From an uncultured Eubacteriales bacterium (GTDB lineage Bacteria; Bacillota; Clostridia; Oscillospirales; Oscillospiraceae), in contig USMI01000003.1 in the NCBI GenBank assembly GCA_900555735.1, positions 1 through 43,433 of the forward strand: 43,433 nt of DNA, written 5' to 3'. The first letter of the stretch is position 1, and the number at the start of each line of letters is the position of its first letter. Positions 33,501-41,788 of this stretch are shown piece by piece. The translations under genes and the position numbers were made by a program. The notes under the pieces were generated by a model. It worked only from the letters and a program-made list of their open reading frames with translations, ran no database searches and was not told the origin of the DNA.

Positions 33501-35783
33501 GCGCCGGAGGGCGTCACGATCGACAAAACCGGTCTGCGTCTGGCAAACGAGTACTTCAGATTGACCTCCGCAGAGGTTGAGGACAACAAGCTGACAGTGG
33601 TCTGCAACTTCATCCGCCAGAATGAGGCGATCAACCCGGCGACGGCCAACCCCCTCTGCGTGCTCAGCGGCTTGAAGCTGATCCCGACGGACACGGCGGC
33701 TTGGGATGAAGACGGCAAGCTCACCTGCTCGGTCAGCGGCGATCTGGCGTATGACATCTATGCACACTTCCATGTGCTTAAGTCGATGGCGCAGAATGAG
33801 GATTTCCAGCAGCAATACGGTCTGTATCCCTACGACAACAGTAAAAACCTGAGCGGGGACTACGGCGCCCATTTCTTCAGCACGATCACTGATTTCACGG
33901 ATACCTTCTCCCTGAAGCAGAACAGCAAGGACGGCTGGATCAAGGAGGATGGATGCTGGCGCTACTACCGGAACGGTGCTGCGCTGACCGGCGTGCAGAA
34001 GCTTCCCAGCTACACCGCCGGTGAAGCCGGTGAATTCTGGTATGACCTCGGCACAGACGGGATCGCCGACGAGAAGCTGACGGGCCTGTTTGAAAAGGAC
34101 GGCAAGCATTACTTTGCACGCTTCGGAACGCTGGCTTCCGGCTGGCAGTCGATCGTGGCCGAGGATGGCGAGTCGTACTTCTACTATTTTGACCCCACCA
34201 CCTTTGTCATGTATACGGGTGTCCAGACGATCAAGGGCCTGACGTATACCTTCAACGAGCAGGGACAGCTGGTAAGAGGCGCGTTCCGCACCACCGAGGA
34301 AGGAACCAAATACTTCGTCGCGGGCGAATCTGTGTTCCGCCGTTTTGTGACGCTGGAGGAGGGTACCTATTGGCTGGATGTCAAGGGCTATGTGGCGTAC
34401 GGCAATGCACCTACCGTGACGGATAACGTGATGGACATTACGTGGTACCACTTCGATGAGAAGACCGGTCTGCTGACGGGTCTGTGCAACGGTTTCCTGG
34501 ACTACCGCGGCGAGAAGTACTGGTGCGATGAGAACGGAAAGGTGTACTACGGCCTGATCAACGTGGATGACGGTATTATCTTTACGGGCACATGGGGTCT
34601 GGTGTACACCTCCAGAAGCTGCTATGTCGATAAGGACACCAACCAGTACGGGTGTGAACTGGAGACAGGCAGATACTGGTGCGACGCGAACGGCTACATC
34701 CTCAAGGACGGCTTTGCGGACATTGACGGGAGCACCTACTACTTCACCGACTACGTCCACACTAAGGGCTTCACGAAGATCGGTAACGACTACTACATTT
34801 TCAATGCCGGAAACGGCAAGATGTATAAGGATGCCACCATGTGGGTCGGTGCGAACAGCTACGGGATCGAAAGTGGTATGCATTACTTTGATGCCGACGG
34901 CAAGATGTTCATTCCGGATCTGGAGCATGGCGTCAAGCAGATCACCGAGGAAAATGGTAAGCTGTACTTTACTGTTGACGGCGTGAAAATGACGAACGGC
35001 CTGTATGAGCTGGACGGCGAATACTATTTTGCGCAGTACAGCGGCGAGCTGGCAGTGAATAAATCCGCCTATGCGGAAACGACGCTGCTGAGCGGAAACG
35101 GCTGGTATGGTTTCGGCGCAGATGGAAAGCTGATCAAGACAGGCTTTATCAGCGGTGGCGACGGGAACTATTATTATACGAACGGTGTCCGTGCCAAGGG
35201 GTTCACGAAGATTGGCGACGACTATTACCTTTTCAATGCCGGCAGCGGCAAGATGTACAAGGATGCCAATATGTGGGTTCCCGCTAACGATTACGGTGTT
35301 GAGCCCGGTATGCATTACTTTGATGCCGACGGCAAGATGTTCGTCCCGGACTTGGAGCATGGCGTCAAGCAGATCACCGAGGAAAATGGTAAGCCGTACT
35401 TTACCATTGACGGCGTGAAAATGGCCAACGGCCTGTATGAACTGGACGGTGAGTATTACTTTGCACAGTACAGCGGCGAGCTGGCAGTGAATAAATCCGC
35501 CTATGCGGAAACGACGCTGCTGAGCGGAAACGGCTGGTATGGTTTCGGCGCAGATGGAAAGCTGATCAAGACAGGCTTTATCAGCGGCGGTGACGGGAAC
35601 TATTATTACACGAATGGCGTACGCGCCAAGGGCTTCACAAAGATCGGCGACGACTATTACCTTTTCAATGCCGGCAGCGGCAAAATGTACAAGAACGCCA
35701 ATATGTGGGTAGGCGCGAACAGCTACGGGATCGCGGGAGGTATATACTACTTCGGTGCCGACGGCAAGATGGCGGCTCAATAA
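30534..35783 (+). CDS. giant secreted protein with NAGPA phosphodiester glycosidase domain and choline-binding-like repeats (1749 aa)
   Basis: Signal peptide (SKLLALVMAAVMLLSLLPISAFA), then an acidic repeat-like linker (two EPAAPQEGEQ copies). Residues ~100-390 form an unrecognised domain with FAHMFGAMDMSYH and GSWAGDICDL segments. Residues ~400-640 are a phosphodiester glycosidase (NAGPA) domain: VVGINGDFYN, RSCVGITYDGRVVL and NLDGGGSTT. A Big-like domain follows, then a long region with possible dockerin/cohesin-like TITLTAPEGVTIDKTGL sequence, and from ~1130 to the end YYF/GF wall-binding repeats like those of the preceding giant protein. Start ATG 30534 follows AAGGGA by 8 nt. Probably hydrolyses or remodels a phosphodiester-linked sugar on this or a rival glycan. 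Confidence 0.88.
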   Translation: MNRARGSKLLALVMAAVMLLSLLPISAFAEELTDDGSTAGTTAGITAEQTGKEPAAPQEGEQDKVEPAAPQEGEQQEKDASPADGAEGDPAESAPEPITAYKDFIDSLTTLEAYASAFVREHPEEEAVALVINYIRCGVEKYTSGTWTTFCGPEKTAFTSYVAEKDAENNTSAGRLRSLGEFTLPNGNTVEFAHMFGAMDMSYHTKIQSTADLGSWAGDICDLVQLTTNGGVTGTVEEMAEEIRTKNDEYFLHDVPDVHSFGILDLYGDLDAFYILKKLDGSTTISAIMKSYYTQYLTDEIRVKFFLENRFNGVSTKEDIRAAIYDTYLGNEGIRTLERSYVPNGVDPNLRQACCYAFADYLFLTAGAQMTNPYYQVFSSKTSMLAPGVTQEIKMAQTQDDRQIVYYIATADVSRDDVDVYANYGDNSGSQIKMVRVTDQMKAAEKNHSDPTDPRYIPNYSAVVGINGDFYNMSNGWPSGALVMEGVEYNGVGSENFFGILKNGTPIIGGKEEWNAHRGEIKEAIGTNIWLVKDGKIAITNTSNYYTQRAPRSCVGITYDGRVVLMALDGRQDPFSAGGSNIEIAQIMLDAGCVSAVNLDGGGSTTFATKAEGSDEITVTNRPSDGYERSVSSSLMVVSTAKPSNVFDHAVIAADYDYLTVGTELEMRVSGVTATGGAIALPEGTKLTVSDESIGTLQDNVFTAAGLGDVQIKLEAADGGVLGTKTLHVVEATELRFTRDTVNMIYGEPTELPLEASYNGNLVKINPADVTFGYLKITLTSIGELEGGSVNTTKTELVFDYPEAGSASGFAFTPNAEGKLRTLTIGAVLKTKLPEFQQTINEEFGKAYQAAKANGYSDEEAAIQAQTIAINKALEVAAKTTAYFYRNDEADFDFNHATGGSGLLAWNRSASNANYKAEDATYYLIDSNAGTEISYTFAVDMSKVAIPEKLTALLYMLPGGDQEGRTAWDFLLQLAERISPLTTVTITLTAPEGVTIDKTGLRLANEYFRLTSAEVEDNKLTVVCNFIRQNEAINPATANPLCVLSGLKLIPTDTAAWDEDGKLTCSVSGDLAYDIYAHFHVLKSMAQNEDFQQQYGLYPYDNSKNLSGDYGAHFFSTITDFTDTFSLKQNSKDGWIKEDGCWRYYRNGAALTGVQKLPSYTAGEAGEFWYDLGTDGIADEKLTGLFEKDGKHYFARFGTLASGWQSIVAEDGESYFYYFDPTTFVMYTGVQTIKGLTYTFNEQGQLVRGAFRTTEEGTKYFVAGESVFRRFVTLEEGTYWLDVKGYVAYGNAPTVTDNVMDITWYHFDEKTGLLTGLCNGFLDYRGEKYWCDENGKVYYGLINVDDGIIFTGTWGLVYTSRSCYVDKDTNQYGCELETGRYWCDANGYILKDGFADIDGSTYYFTDYVHTKGFTKIGNDYYIFNAGNGKMYKDATMWVGANSYGIESGMHYFDADGKMFIPDLEHGVKQITEENGKLYFTVDGVKMTNGLYELDGEYYFAQYSGELAVNKSAYAETTLLSGNGWYGFGADGKLIKTGFISGGDGNYYYTNGVRAKGFTKIGDDYYLFNAGSGKMYKDANMWVPANDYGVEPGMHYFDADGKMFVPDLEHGVKQITEENGKPYFTIDGVKMANGLYELDGEYYFAQYSGELAVNKSAYAETTLLSGNGWYGFGADGKLIKTGFISGGDGNYYYTNGVRAKGFTKIGDDYYLFNAGSGKMYKNANMWVGANSYGIAGGIYYFGADGKMAAQ
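34878..35741 (+). repeat. two tandem 432-bp repeats (144 codons) in the wall-binding region
   Basis: Units 34878-35309 and 35310-35741 are nearly identical in DNA, including long stretches of unchanged third positions, which means a recent duplication. A related but diverged copy of the same module is at the end of the other giant gene. Confidence 0.9.
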
Positions 35784-35785
35784 AG

Positions 35786-35859
35786 CACATAGCGGTATCA
35801 GTAACATTTGAACAGTGCGGGGCTTCACGGTGCCCGTGAAGCCCCGCACAAACTATGTG
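35786..35859 (+). promoter_or_regulatory. large two-tier stem-loop before the second glycosyltransferase block
   Basis: Inner stem: 16 bp, GTGCGGGGCTTCACGG with its exact complement (35815-35830, 35834-35849), 3-nt loop. Outer stem: CACATAG (35786-35792) with CTATGTG (35853-35859). No T-run follows and the next start codon is only 3 nt away. Confidence 0.75.
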
Positions 35860-35861
35860 TC

Positions 35862-36674
35862 ATGAGAATTGAAACTTTAGTTGTTACAATTGACCAAAGT
35901 GACCATTCACTGGTGGCAAGAATGAATCTGCAGACAGACGCGGTGGTCGGCAATCAATGTCAATGTACCTCCAGAGAAGAGCTTTTCTTGAAAAATGGAA
36001 AAGTAACTTATTTGAATATGGCCGAGCGGGGAGTAGGCAAGAATCGGAATATCGTTTTGCAAAACGCGACGGCGGATATATGTGTTTTTGCTGATGACGA
36101 TATGACGTTTGTGGATGGCTATCCGCAGATCGTTGAAAGGGCGTTTGAGGAGTGTCCGAGGGGCGACGTACTGATTTTTAATCTGATCGAGAAACGACCG
36201 AGACGTTATGTGAATAAGAAAATAAATCGGATCCGCCAGTATAACTATGCAAAATATGGAGCGGCCCGTTTGGTGATCCGACGCCAACGCATTGCTGACG
36301 CAGGCATCACCTTTAGTACCATGTTTGGCGGAGGAGCGCGCTATGGATCCGGTGAAGATACCATTTTTTTGAAGGAATGCTTAGATAAGGGGCTGCGGCT
36401 GTACGCCGTTCCCTATGCGATCGCTGAGATAGATCAAGATGCCGCATCCAGCTGGTTTACAGGGTATACCGAGAAGTACTTTTATGATAAGGGCGCGCTG
36501 TATGCCAGTCTGTATCCGCGGATATGGAGGATGATCGCGGTAAGATTCCTGCTTCGGCACAGCAACACCTATAAGAACCACATGCCCTTTGGGGCAGCCC
36601 TGAAGAGTATGCTGCGTGGCGGAACAGATTTTCCGGCGGAGAGAAAGAGGTATGACGAATGCGGTTCAGCATAG
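35862..36674 (+). CDS. glycosyltransferase-like protein (GT2-type)
   Basis: A 270-residue protein with a GT-A fold layout: RIETLVVTIDQSDHSL start, EELFLKNG, then ERGVGKNRNIVLQNATADICVFADDDMTFVDGY containing the metal-binding DDD, and GSGEDTIFLKECL as the acceptor-site acidic motif. The C-terminal part has two hydrophobic stretches. The start MRIETL at 35862 is chosen because the conserved fold begins there; an extension to 35808 would run through the hairpin. No Shine-Dalgarno sequence precedes it because the hairpin occupies that space. First gene of a visibly more AT-rich glycan block. It overlaps the next gene by 16 nt. Confidence 0.85.
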   Translation: MRIETLVVTIDQSDHSLVARMNLQTDAVVGNQCQCTSREELFLKNGKVTYLNMAERGVGKNRNIVLQNATADICVFADDDMTFVDGYPQIVERAFEECPRGDVLIFNLIEKRPRRYVNKKINRIRQYNYAKYGAARLVIRRQRIADAGITFSTMFGGGARYGSGEDTIFLKECLDKGLRLYAVPYAIAEIDQDAASSWFTGYTEKYFYDKGALYASLYPRIWRMIAVRFLLRHSNTYKNHMPFGAALKSMLRGGTDFPAERKRYDECGSA

Positions 36675-37624
36675 TTGTTCCCGTGTACAATACAGAGAAG
36701 CTTCTGGGGGACTGCGTAGGCTCAGTCCTGGCGCAGACCTACACAGATTGGGAATTGCTGCTGGTGGACGATGGTTCCACAGATGGAAGCGGGACGCTGG
36801 CGGACTCCTTTGCCAAGTTGGATGGACGTATTCATGCGTATCACCAAGAGAATACCGGACAATTTTTTGCCAGATGCGCCGGGATTGACCGGGCAGTGGG
36901 GGACTATGTTCTTTTTCTGGACAGCGACGACACATTCACAGACGACTGTCTGGAGAAGGTGGAGGCGGCGTTAAGGCGGCAGGCGGCGGATATTGTTATG
37001 TTTGCCGGCAGTATTATGGAGAACGGGCAGAATACCGGAAGATGTATTGGTAAGATTTCTTTGGCCGAAAACAATATAAGTGTTAGCTGGCTCAAGGAAA
37101 AGCTGATTTCTTCACATGAGTTGAATTCACTGTGCCTGAAAGCGTTCCGGCGGAGCTTATTTGAAGACGATCATAATGATTATGGCGCGTTTAAGGGGAC
37201 GTGCTGCGGCGAGGACAAGGTGCAGCTGCTTTATCCGGTGACGCGTGCCCAAAGCGCAATATATATCCCGGAATGTCTTTACCAATACGACCACCGCGAA
37301 AACAGCACGATGCGTAAATTTGCAATCAGCACGATTCCGAGAATGATTGCAAATGAGATGTATTTGATGCTCTATCGATACATGCGGGAATGGGGAATGG
37401 ACGGTCCCGAATATCAGGAACTGGTCGCGGTGTATTATTTAAGAAATTATTTGTCGGTTTATTTTGGATTGCGTAAGTGGTGTACTACGCTGCGGGAACG
37501 GTGGGTGTTCCGCCGCTATCCATGGAGAACGAGTGTTAATAGGGAAGCCTTTCGCTACTGCTTCAGTGATAAGCTTGCAGTGAAGGAAAAATTCAAGCTG
37601 CTGGTGGCGCGATTACATATTTGA
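36659..37624 (+). CDS. family 2 glycosyltransferase
   Basis: A 321-residue GT2 with FSIVVPVYNTEKLLGDCV, LLVDDGSTDGS, FLDSDDTF (DxD-type metal site) and GEDKVQLLYP (catalytic acid region). The C-terminal ~100 residues are helical and basic, as in capsule GTs that sit on the membrane. AAAGAGG lies 8 nt upstream of ATG 36659, inside the end of the preceding gene. Sugar specificity unknown. Confidence 0.92.
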   Translation: MRFSIVVPVYNTEKLLGDCVGSVLAQTYTDWELLLVDDGSTDGSGTLADSFAKLDGRIHAYHQENTGQFFARCAGIDRAVGDYVLFLDSDDTFTDDCLEKVEAALRRQAADIVMFAGSIMENGQNTGRCIGKISLAENNISVSWLKEKLISSHELNSLCLKAFRRSLFEDDHNDYGAFKGTCCGEDKVQLLYPVTRAQSAIYIPECLYQYDHRENSTMRKFAISTIPRMIANEMYLMLYRYMREWGMDGPEYQELVAVYYLRNYLSVYFGLRKWCTTLRERWVFRRYPWRTSVNREAFRYCFSDKLAVKEKFKLLVARLHI

Positions 37625-37643
37625 CGGGAGACACGGCGAACCC

Positions 37644-39116
37644 ATGAATGAGCAGGAAAAGAAGTCAAGACGCAATATTATTACCACACTGGTCAATCAG
37701 CTTGTTGCCACAGCTTGCGGGGTCATTGTGCCGCGGATCTTTATTGGTTCGTTTGGCTCGGAGGCTTATGGTATATCTGTCTCGATTACACAATTCCTGT
37801 CTTATATTACGTTACTGGAGGGCGGTATTGGCGGGGTGGCCAGAGCGAAGCTGTATGGTCCCCTGGCCCGCAGAGATCAGAGGGAGATCGGCGCGGTTTA
37901 TTATGCAGTAAAGCGCTTTTTTTACTATGTGGCCGCATTTTTCCTCGTTTACAGCCTTGTGCTGGGTTTGCTGTATTATGACATTGCCCGCGTTACGATT
38001 TTTTCAAGAACATATGTTTTTGGCCTTGTTCTGGTCATCAGTCTGACAACACTGGCGAAATATATGGGTGGGTTGGCGAATCTGACGCTGATCGCCGCCG
38101 ACCAGAAGCAGTATGTCAACAACATCATCACCATAGGTATAACACTTATCAATACGTTGGCAATTATTATCCTGACGGGGAGCAAATGTGACCTGATATG
38201 GGTGAAACTTGGCAGCAGCCTGATTTTTGTTGTTCGGCCGCTGCTATATGCAGTTTATGTAAGAAGGCACTACTCCCTTCCCAAGATGGGAAAAGGAGAG
38301 GCGGTTCTTGAGCAGAAATGGACAGGGATCGGCCAGCATATTGCATATTTTCTGCATACAAACACAGATATCGTTTTGTTGACTCTTTTTGCCGATGTCC
38401 GCTTGGTCGCGGTGTATTCCGTGTATAGTCTGGTCATCAGCAGCATCCGGGCGATAGCGGAAGCTTCTTCGGGCGGCATGGAAGCAGCCTTTGGTGAGTT
38501 GATCGCAAAGGGACAGATCGAGGAACTCCGGAAAGCGTATTATCGGTATAAAGTGCTGCTTACCGCGGTTACGACGACATTATTCTGCTGTACGGGAATC
38601 TTGATCGTGCCGTTTGTGCGGCTTTATACAAGCGGGATAACAGACGCGGATTACATACAGCCCATGTTTGCGGTGATCCTTTTAACGGCTGAAGCTGTCA
38701 ACTGTCTGATTCTACCGTGTGCCAGTCTTCCCATTGCGGCGAACCACATAAAACAAACGAAATGGGGCGCTTATGGGGAGGCGGCGATCAACGTTCTGCT
38801 GTCCTGTCTGCTGATGCAATGGGATCCTCTTCTGGGAGTCGCGCTGGGAACACTGACCGCAACGCTTTTCCGGGGTGTATTTTATATGATTTATTCATCC
38901 AGACATATCCTTTGCGTTCCCGTTTACAAAAGCATACTTGTGCTTTTGGGTACGCTGCTTTTCATGGAAACCGGGATATCCGTGGGAGATTATCTTATCG
39001 CGCGGGTTGAGATCGGAAACTATTTTCAATGGATCCTGTGCGGTGCAATCACTTTTACCGCAATTGGTGTACCGGTGGGAGCCGCTGCGTATTTTTGCAT
39101 GAAAAGACATGCGTGA
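37644..39116 (+). CDS. polysaccharide flippase (Wzx/MATE-like)
   Basis: Integral membrane protein of 490 residues with about 12-14 hydrophobic segments. The beginning (RRNIITTLVNQLVATACGVIVPRIFIGSFGSEAYGI) is typical of PST/Wzx flippases that move the lipid-linked repeat unit outward. Other marks are GGIGGVARAKLYGPLA and FADVRLVAVYSVYSLVISSIRA in the second bundle. It sits between glycosyltransferases and polymerase as expected for a Wzy-dependent system. Confidence 0.92.
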   Translation: MNEQEKKSRRNIITTLVNQLVATACGVIVPRIFIGSFGSEAYGISVSITQFLSYITLLEGGIGGVARAKLYGPLARRDQREIGAVYYAVKRFFYYVAAFFLVYSLVLGLLYYDIARVTIFSRTYVFGLVLVISLTTLAKYMGGLANLTLIAADQKQYVNNIITIGITLINTLAIIILTGSKCDLIWVKLGSSLIFVVRPLLYAVYVRRHYSLPKMGKGEAVLEQKWTGIGQHIAYFLHTNTDIVLLTLFADVRLVAVYSVYSLVISSIRAIAEASSGGMEAAFGELIAKGQIEELRKAYYRYKVLLTAVTTTLFCCTGILIVPFVRLYTSGITDADYIQPMFAVILLTAEAVNCLILPCASLPIAANHIKQTKWGAYGEAAINVLLSCLLMQWDPLLGVALGTLTATLFRGVFYMIYSSRHILCVPVYKSILVLLGTLLFMETGISVGDYLIARVEIGNYFQWILCGAITFTAIGVPVGAAAYFCMKRHA

Positions 39117-39172
39117 GACCGCTAAAAGCGTAAAGCATGGGAGATTATTAGTTGAGGGAGACTGAACGACCA

Positions 39173-40351
39173 ATGAAGCGTATCCTGATCGTCAATAACA
39201 ATATGCATATTGGAGGCGTGCAGAAAGCTTTGGTCAACCTGCTTCAAGAAGTGCATAGCGATTATGAGATCACGCTGCTTTTGTTTTATAGGGGAGGGGA
39301 ACTGCTATCAGAGATCCCGGAGGATGTAAAGGTAATCATAGCGAATACGCCGTTTCGCTACTGGGGGATGACAAGGCAGGATGCCAGTAATTTGGGGGAG
39401 CGAATTGTGCGGATCTTCTGGGCTGCGGCAGTTCGCGTTTTGGGAAAAGGACAGGTACTTCCGCTGATTTATCCGCTTCAGGACAGCCTGAAAGAATATG
39501 ATGCTGCGATATCATACCTACATAGCGGGCCGGATCGTATATTTTACGGCGGCTGTAATGAGTTTGTTTTGCACTGTGTGAATGCGAAAAAAAAGATCAC
39601 TTTTTTACACTGTGACTTTGAAAAAATACATGCCGCATCTCTGTATAATATGCGGATATATCAGCAATTTGATCAGATCGCGGCCTGTTCGTCAGGATGC
39701 AGAGATTCGTTTTTGAAAGCTATGCCCCAAATGGCGGATAAAACGACCGTCGTAAGGAATTTCCAGAATTTTCAAGAAGTGAGACGGAAGGCACAAAAAG
39801 CGCCGGTCGTTATGGAGACGGACAAGCTGAATATCGTTACGGTGGCTCGATTTGGAAAAGAAAAAGGGGTTTTGCGTGCTATTCAGGCTATCGCTGATCT
39901 TGGAGCAGAAGCAAGAAAGCTCCATTACTATCTGATTGGAAACGGAGCAGAATATGCTGCGGCGGTGGAAAAAATTCGGGAACTGAAACTGACGGATGTT
40001 GTGTCTTTGCTTGGCGAGCTTGAGAACCCCTATGGATACATGCAGGCCGCGGATGTGCTGCTGATACCATCCGTTTCCGAGGCGGCGCCAATGGTGATCG
40101 GTGAAGTAGCCTGCTTAGGAACGCCTGTGTTGACTACGGCGACTTCGTCAGCGTATGAAATGGTAGAACAGCCCGGTTTGGGCTGGGTGTGCAAAAATAC
40201 TGTGGAAGGGATAAAAAACGGAGTTGAGGTTTTGCTATCCCGGCCGGATGTCCTTCAAGAGAAGCGCAAGCATATGCGAACATTGACGTTCGATAATGCC
40301 TGCGCACGGAAACAATTTTCGGAGTTGATAGAGCAAGATGCGAATTGCTAG
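39173..40351 (+). CDS. family 4 (GT1-superfamily) glycosyltransferase
   Basis: Retaining GT-B enzyme, 392 residues from ATG 39173. N-terminal Rossmann half begins KRILIVNNNMHIGGVQKALVNLL; the C-terminal half has VARFGKEKGVLRAI, YLIGNGAEY, VSLLGELENPYGYMQAADVLLIPSVSEAAPMVIGEV, covering the usual E-x7-E sugar-nucleotide motif in slightly altered form. An in-frame TTG at 39152 with GGGAG upstream is an alternative start. Its 3' end overlaps the polymerase gene by 14 nt. Confidence 0.92.
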   Translation: MKRILIVNNNMHIGGVQKALVNLLQEVHSDYEITLLLFYRGGELLSEIPEDVKVIIANTPFRYWGMTRQDASNLGERIVRIFWAAAVRVLGKGQVLPLIYPLQDSLKEYDAAISYLHSGPDRIFYGGCNEFVLHCVNAKKKITFLHCDFEKIHAASLYNMRIYQQFDQIAACSSGCRDSFLKAMPQMADKTTVVRNFQNFQEVRRKAQKAPVVMETDKLNIVTVARFGKEKGVLRAIQAIADLGAEARKLHYYLIGNGAEYAAAVEKIRELKLTDVVSLLGELENPYGYMQAADVLLIPSVSEAAPMVIGEVACLGTPVLTTATSSAYEMVEQPGLGWVCKNTVEGIKNGVEVLLSRPDVLQEKRKHMRTLTFDNACARKQFSELIEQDANC

Positions 40352-41675
40352 AATTGCCAATATAGGAAATACAGTCACAGACCCCCAAAAGCGTTATCGT
40401 GCGGGGTGGCTGCTGATAGGCTGTCTTGCTATTTCAGCGTTTCTCTGTTATGGGCAGATCAGAAACAGCAAAGTGTTACTCGCTGTATGTCTGTTGAGTT
40501 TTTTGGGTTTTGTTGTTTTGGCATGCAGCCGCAACGCTGTGTTTGCGGTTCTGCTATACTTTTTGCCATGGAGTCCTTTACTAAGACTGGATAACAAAAG
40601 CGTTTCCTTTTTTACCATTGCTTTGCTTATTGTCTGTCTCGAATATTGCTTAAAGGATCATTTGTCATTCAATACATATCAGTCGGTACTTGCTTTTTTT
40701 CTGATGCTTTTGACCTTGACAGCAAAGCTGTGGCAAGGGAATCCGATCCAGAATAACTACCTGTTTTTTGTATGTATGCTGTTTCTGCTGCCCGGCGTAG
40801 TGGAGAAAAGCAATGCAGTGTCTTTCGAGGAGGCTACGTTGTTTTTCGCGGCAGGCGTTATCGCAGCAGCGCTGATCGCACAACAAACGGCGGGACTTCC
40901 GAATATATCAAAATATATCAATGTGCATTCTTATTTGAGCATTACTCGTCGCTCGGGCTTTTATGGTGACCCTAATTTTTACGCGGCGCATATTACGGCG
41001 TGTATGGCAGGCGTGCAGCTTTTGCTGAGCCGGGAGGAAAAGCGGGGACATCAGCTTGCGCTGCTTGCCATAATGATCTTGCTGATCTATTGCGGCTTGC
41101 TATCCGCCTCCAAGTCGTTTGTGTTTGTTACTGCGGGATTATTTTTAGTGTGGGTGCCGATTTTGCTGGAGAAAGGGCATCGTGCCAGTAAATTCCGGCT
41201 GCTGATCGGGATATTATGCGCAGGAGTGGTGATTTTATCATCCTCGGCTTTTGAACCGCTTTTTCGGGTTATTGATGACCGCTTTTCTTACGCGGCCAAT
41301 CTTTCCCAGCTGACCACAAAACGCACAGATCTATGGATGGATTATCTGAATGAGTTTGCCCACAATGTGCCGCTGACGCTTTTGGGGCAAGGCTATACAT
41401 CCGTTACGCTGCACGGTTGGGCTTCTCATAATACGATCATACAGAGTGTATATCAGTTTGGACTGCTGGGGGCTCCGCTTCTTTTTTCCTGGGTTGCCCT
41501 GACATTAAAAAGAGTACAGCGGGGACTGAAGAACAGCTGCTCGAACTGGAGATATACGATCCTTATGATTGTTGGCGTTGTGGTGCCGTGGATCGCGCTG
41601 GATATCCTGTTCTTTGACGAATTTTTTCTTTTGCCGGTATATGTGGTTCTGGGGAGTCACTATTCAAAAGAATAA
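40338..41675 (+). CDS. Wzy-type O-antigen/EPS polymerase (ligase family)
   Basis: Integral membrane protein of 445 residues with about ten hydrophobic segments. The large extracellular loop carries RTDLWMDYLNEFAHNVPLTLLGQGYTSVTLHGWASHNTIIQSVYQFGLLG, in which TDLW, G-G and SHNTIIQ are the pattern of the Wzy_C/O-antigen ligase domain. Joins repeat units on the outer face of the membrane. Overlaps the GT4 gene end; more AT-rich than the genes at the head of the operon. Confidence 0.88.
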   Translation: MRIARIANIGNTVTDPQKRYRAGWLLIGCLAISAFLCYGQIRNSKVLLAVCLLSFLGFVVLACSRNAVFAVLLYFLPWSPLLRLDNKSVSFFTIALLIVCLEYCLKDHLSFNTYQSVLAFFLMLLTLTAKLWQGNPIQNNYLFFVCMLFLLPGVVEKSNAVSFEEATLFFAAGVIAAALIAQQTAGLPNISKYINVHSYLSITRRSGFYGDPNFYAAHITACMAGVQLLLSREEKRGHQLALLAIMILLIYCGLLSASKSFVFVTAGLFLVWVPILLEKGHRASKFRLLIGILCAGVVILSSSAFEPLFRVIDDRFSYAANLSQLTTKRTDLWMDYLNEFAHNVPLTLLGQGYTSVTLHGWASHNTIIQSVYQFGLLGAPLLFSWVALTLKRVQRGLKNSCSNWRYTILMIVGVVVPWIALDILFFDEFFLLPVYVVLGSHYSKE

Positions 41676-41788
41676 AGTGCATATAGCTATGTCCGGGAAA
41701 AGCGAAAGAGGAAAGAGCGGTTCGTGTGAGGTACTGCCTTGCCGATATTGCGGGGGCTGCTGCTGGCGAATATGGGAGTTGCACAAAT

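Noticed and set aside
30852..35849. Open frame of 1665 codons on the minus strand opposite the second giant gene
   Set aside because: Same shadow effect; the plus-strand frame has clear NAGPA and repeat domains.
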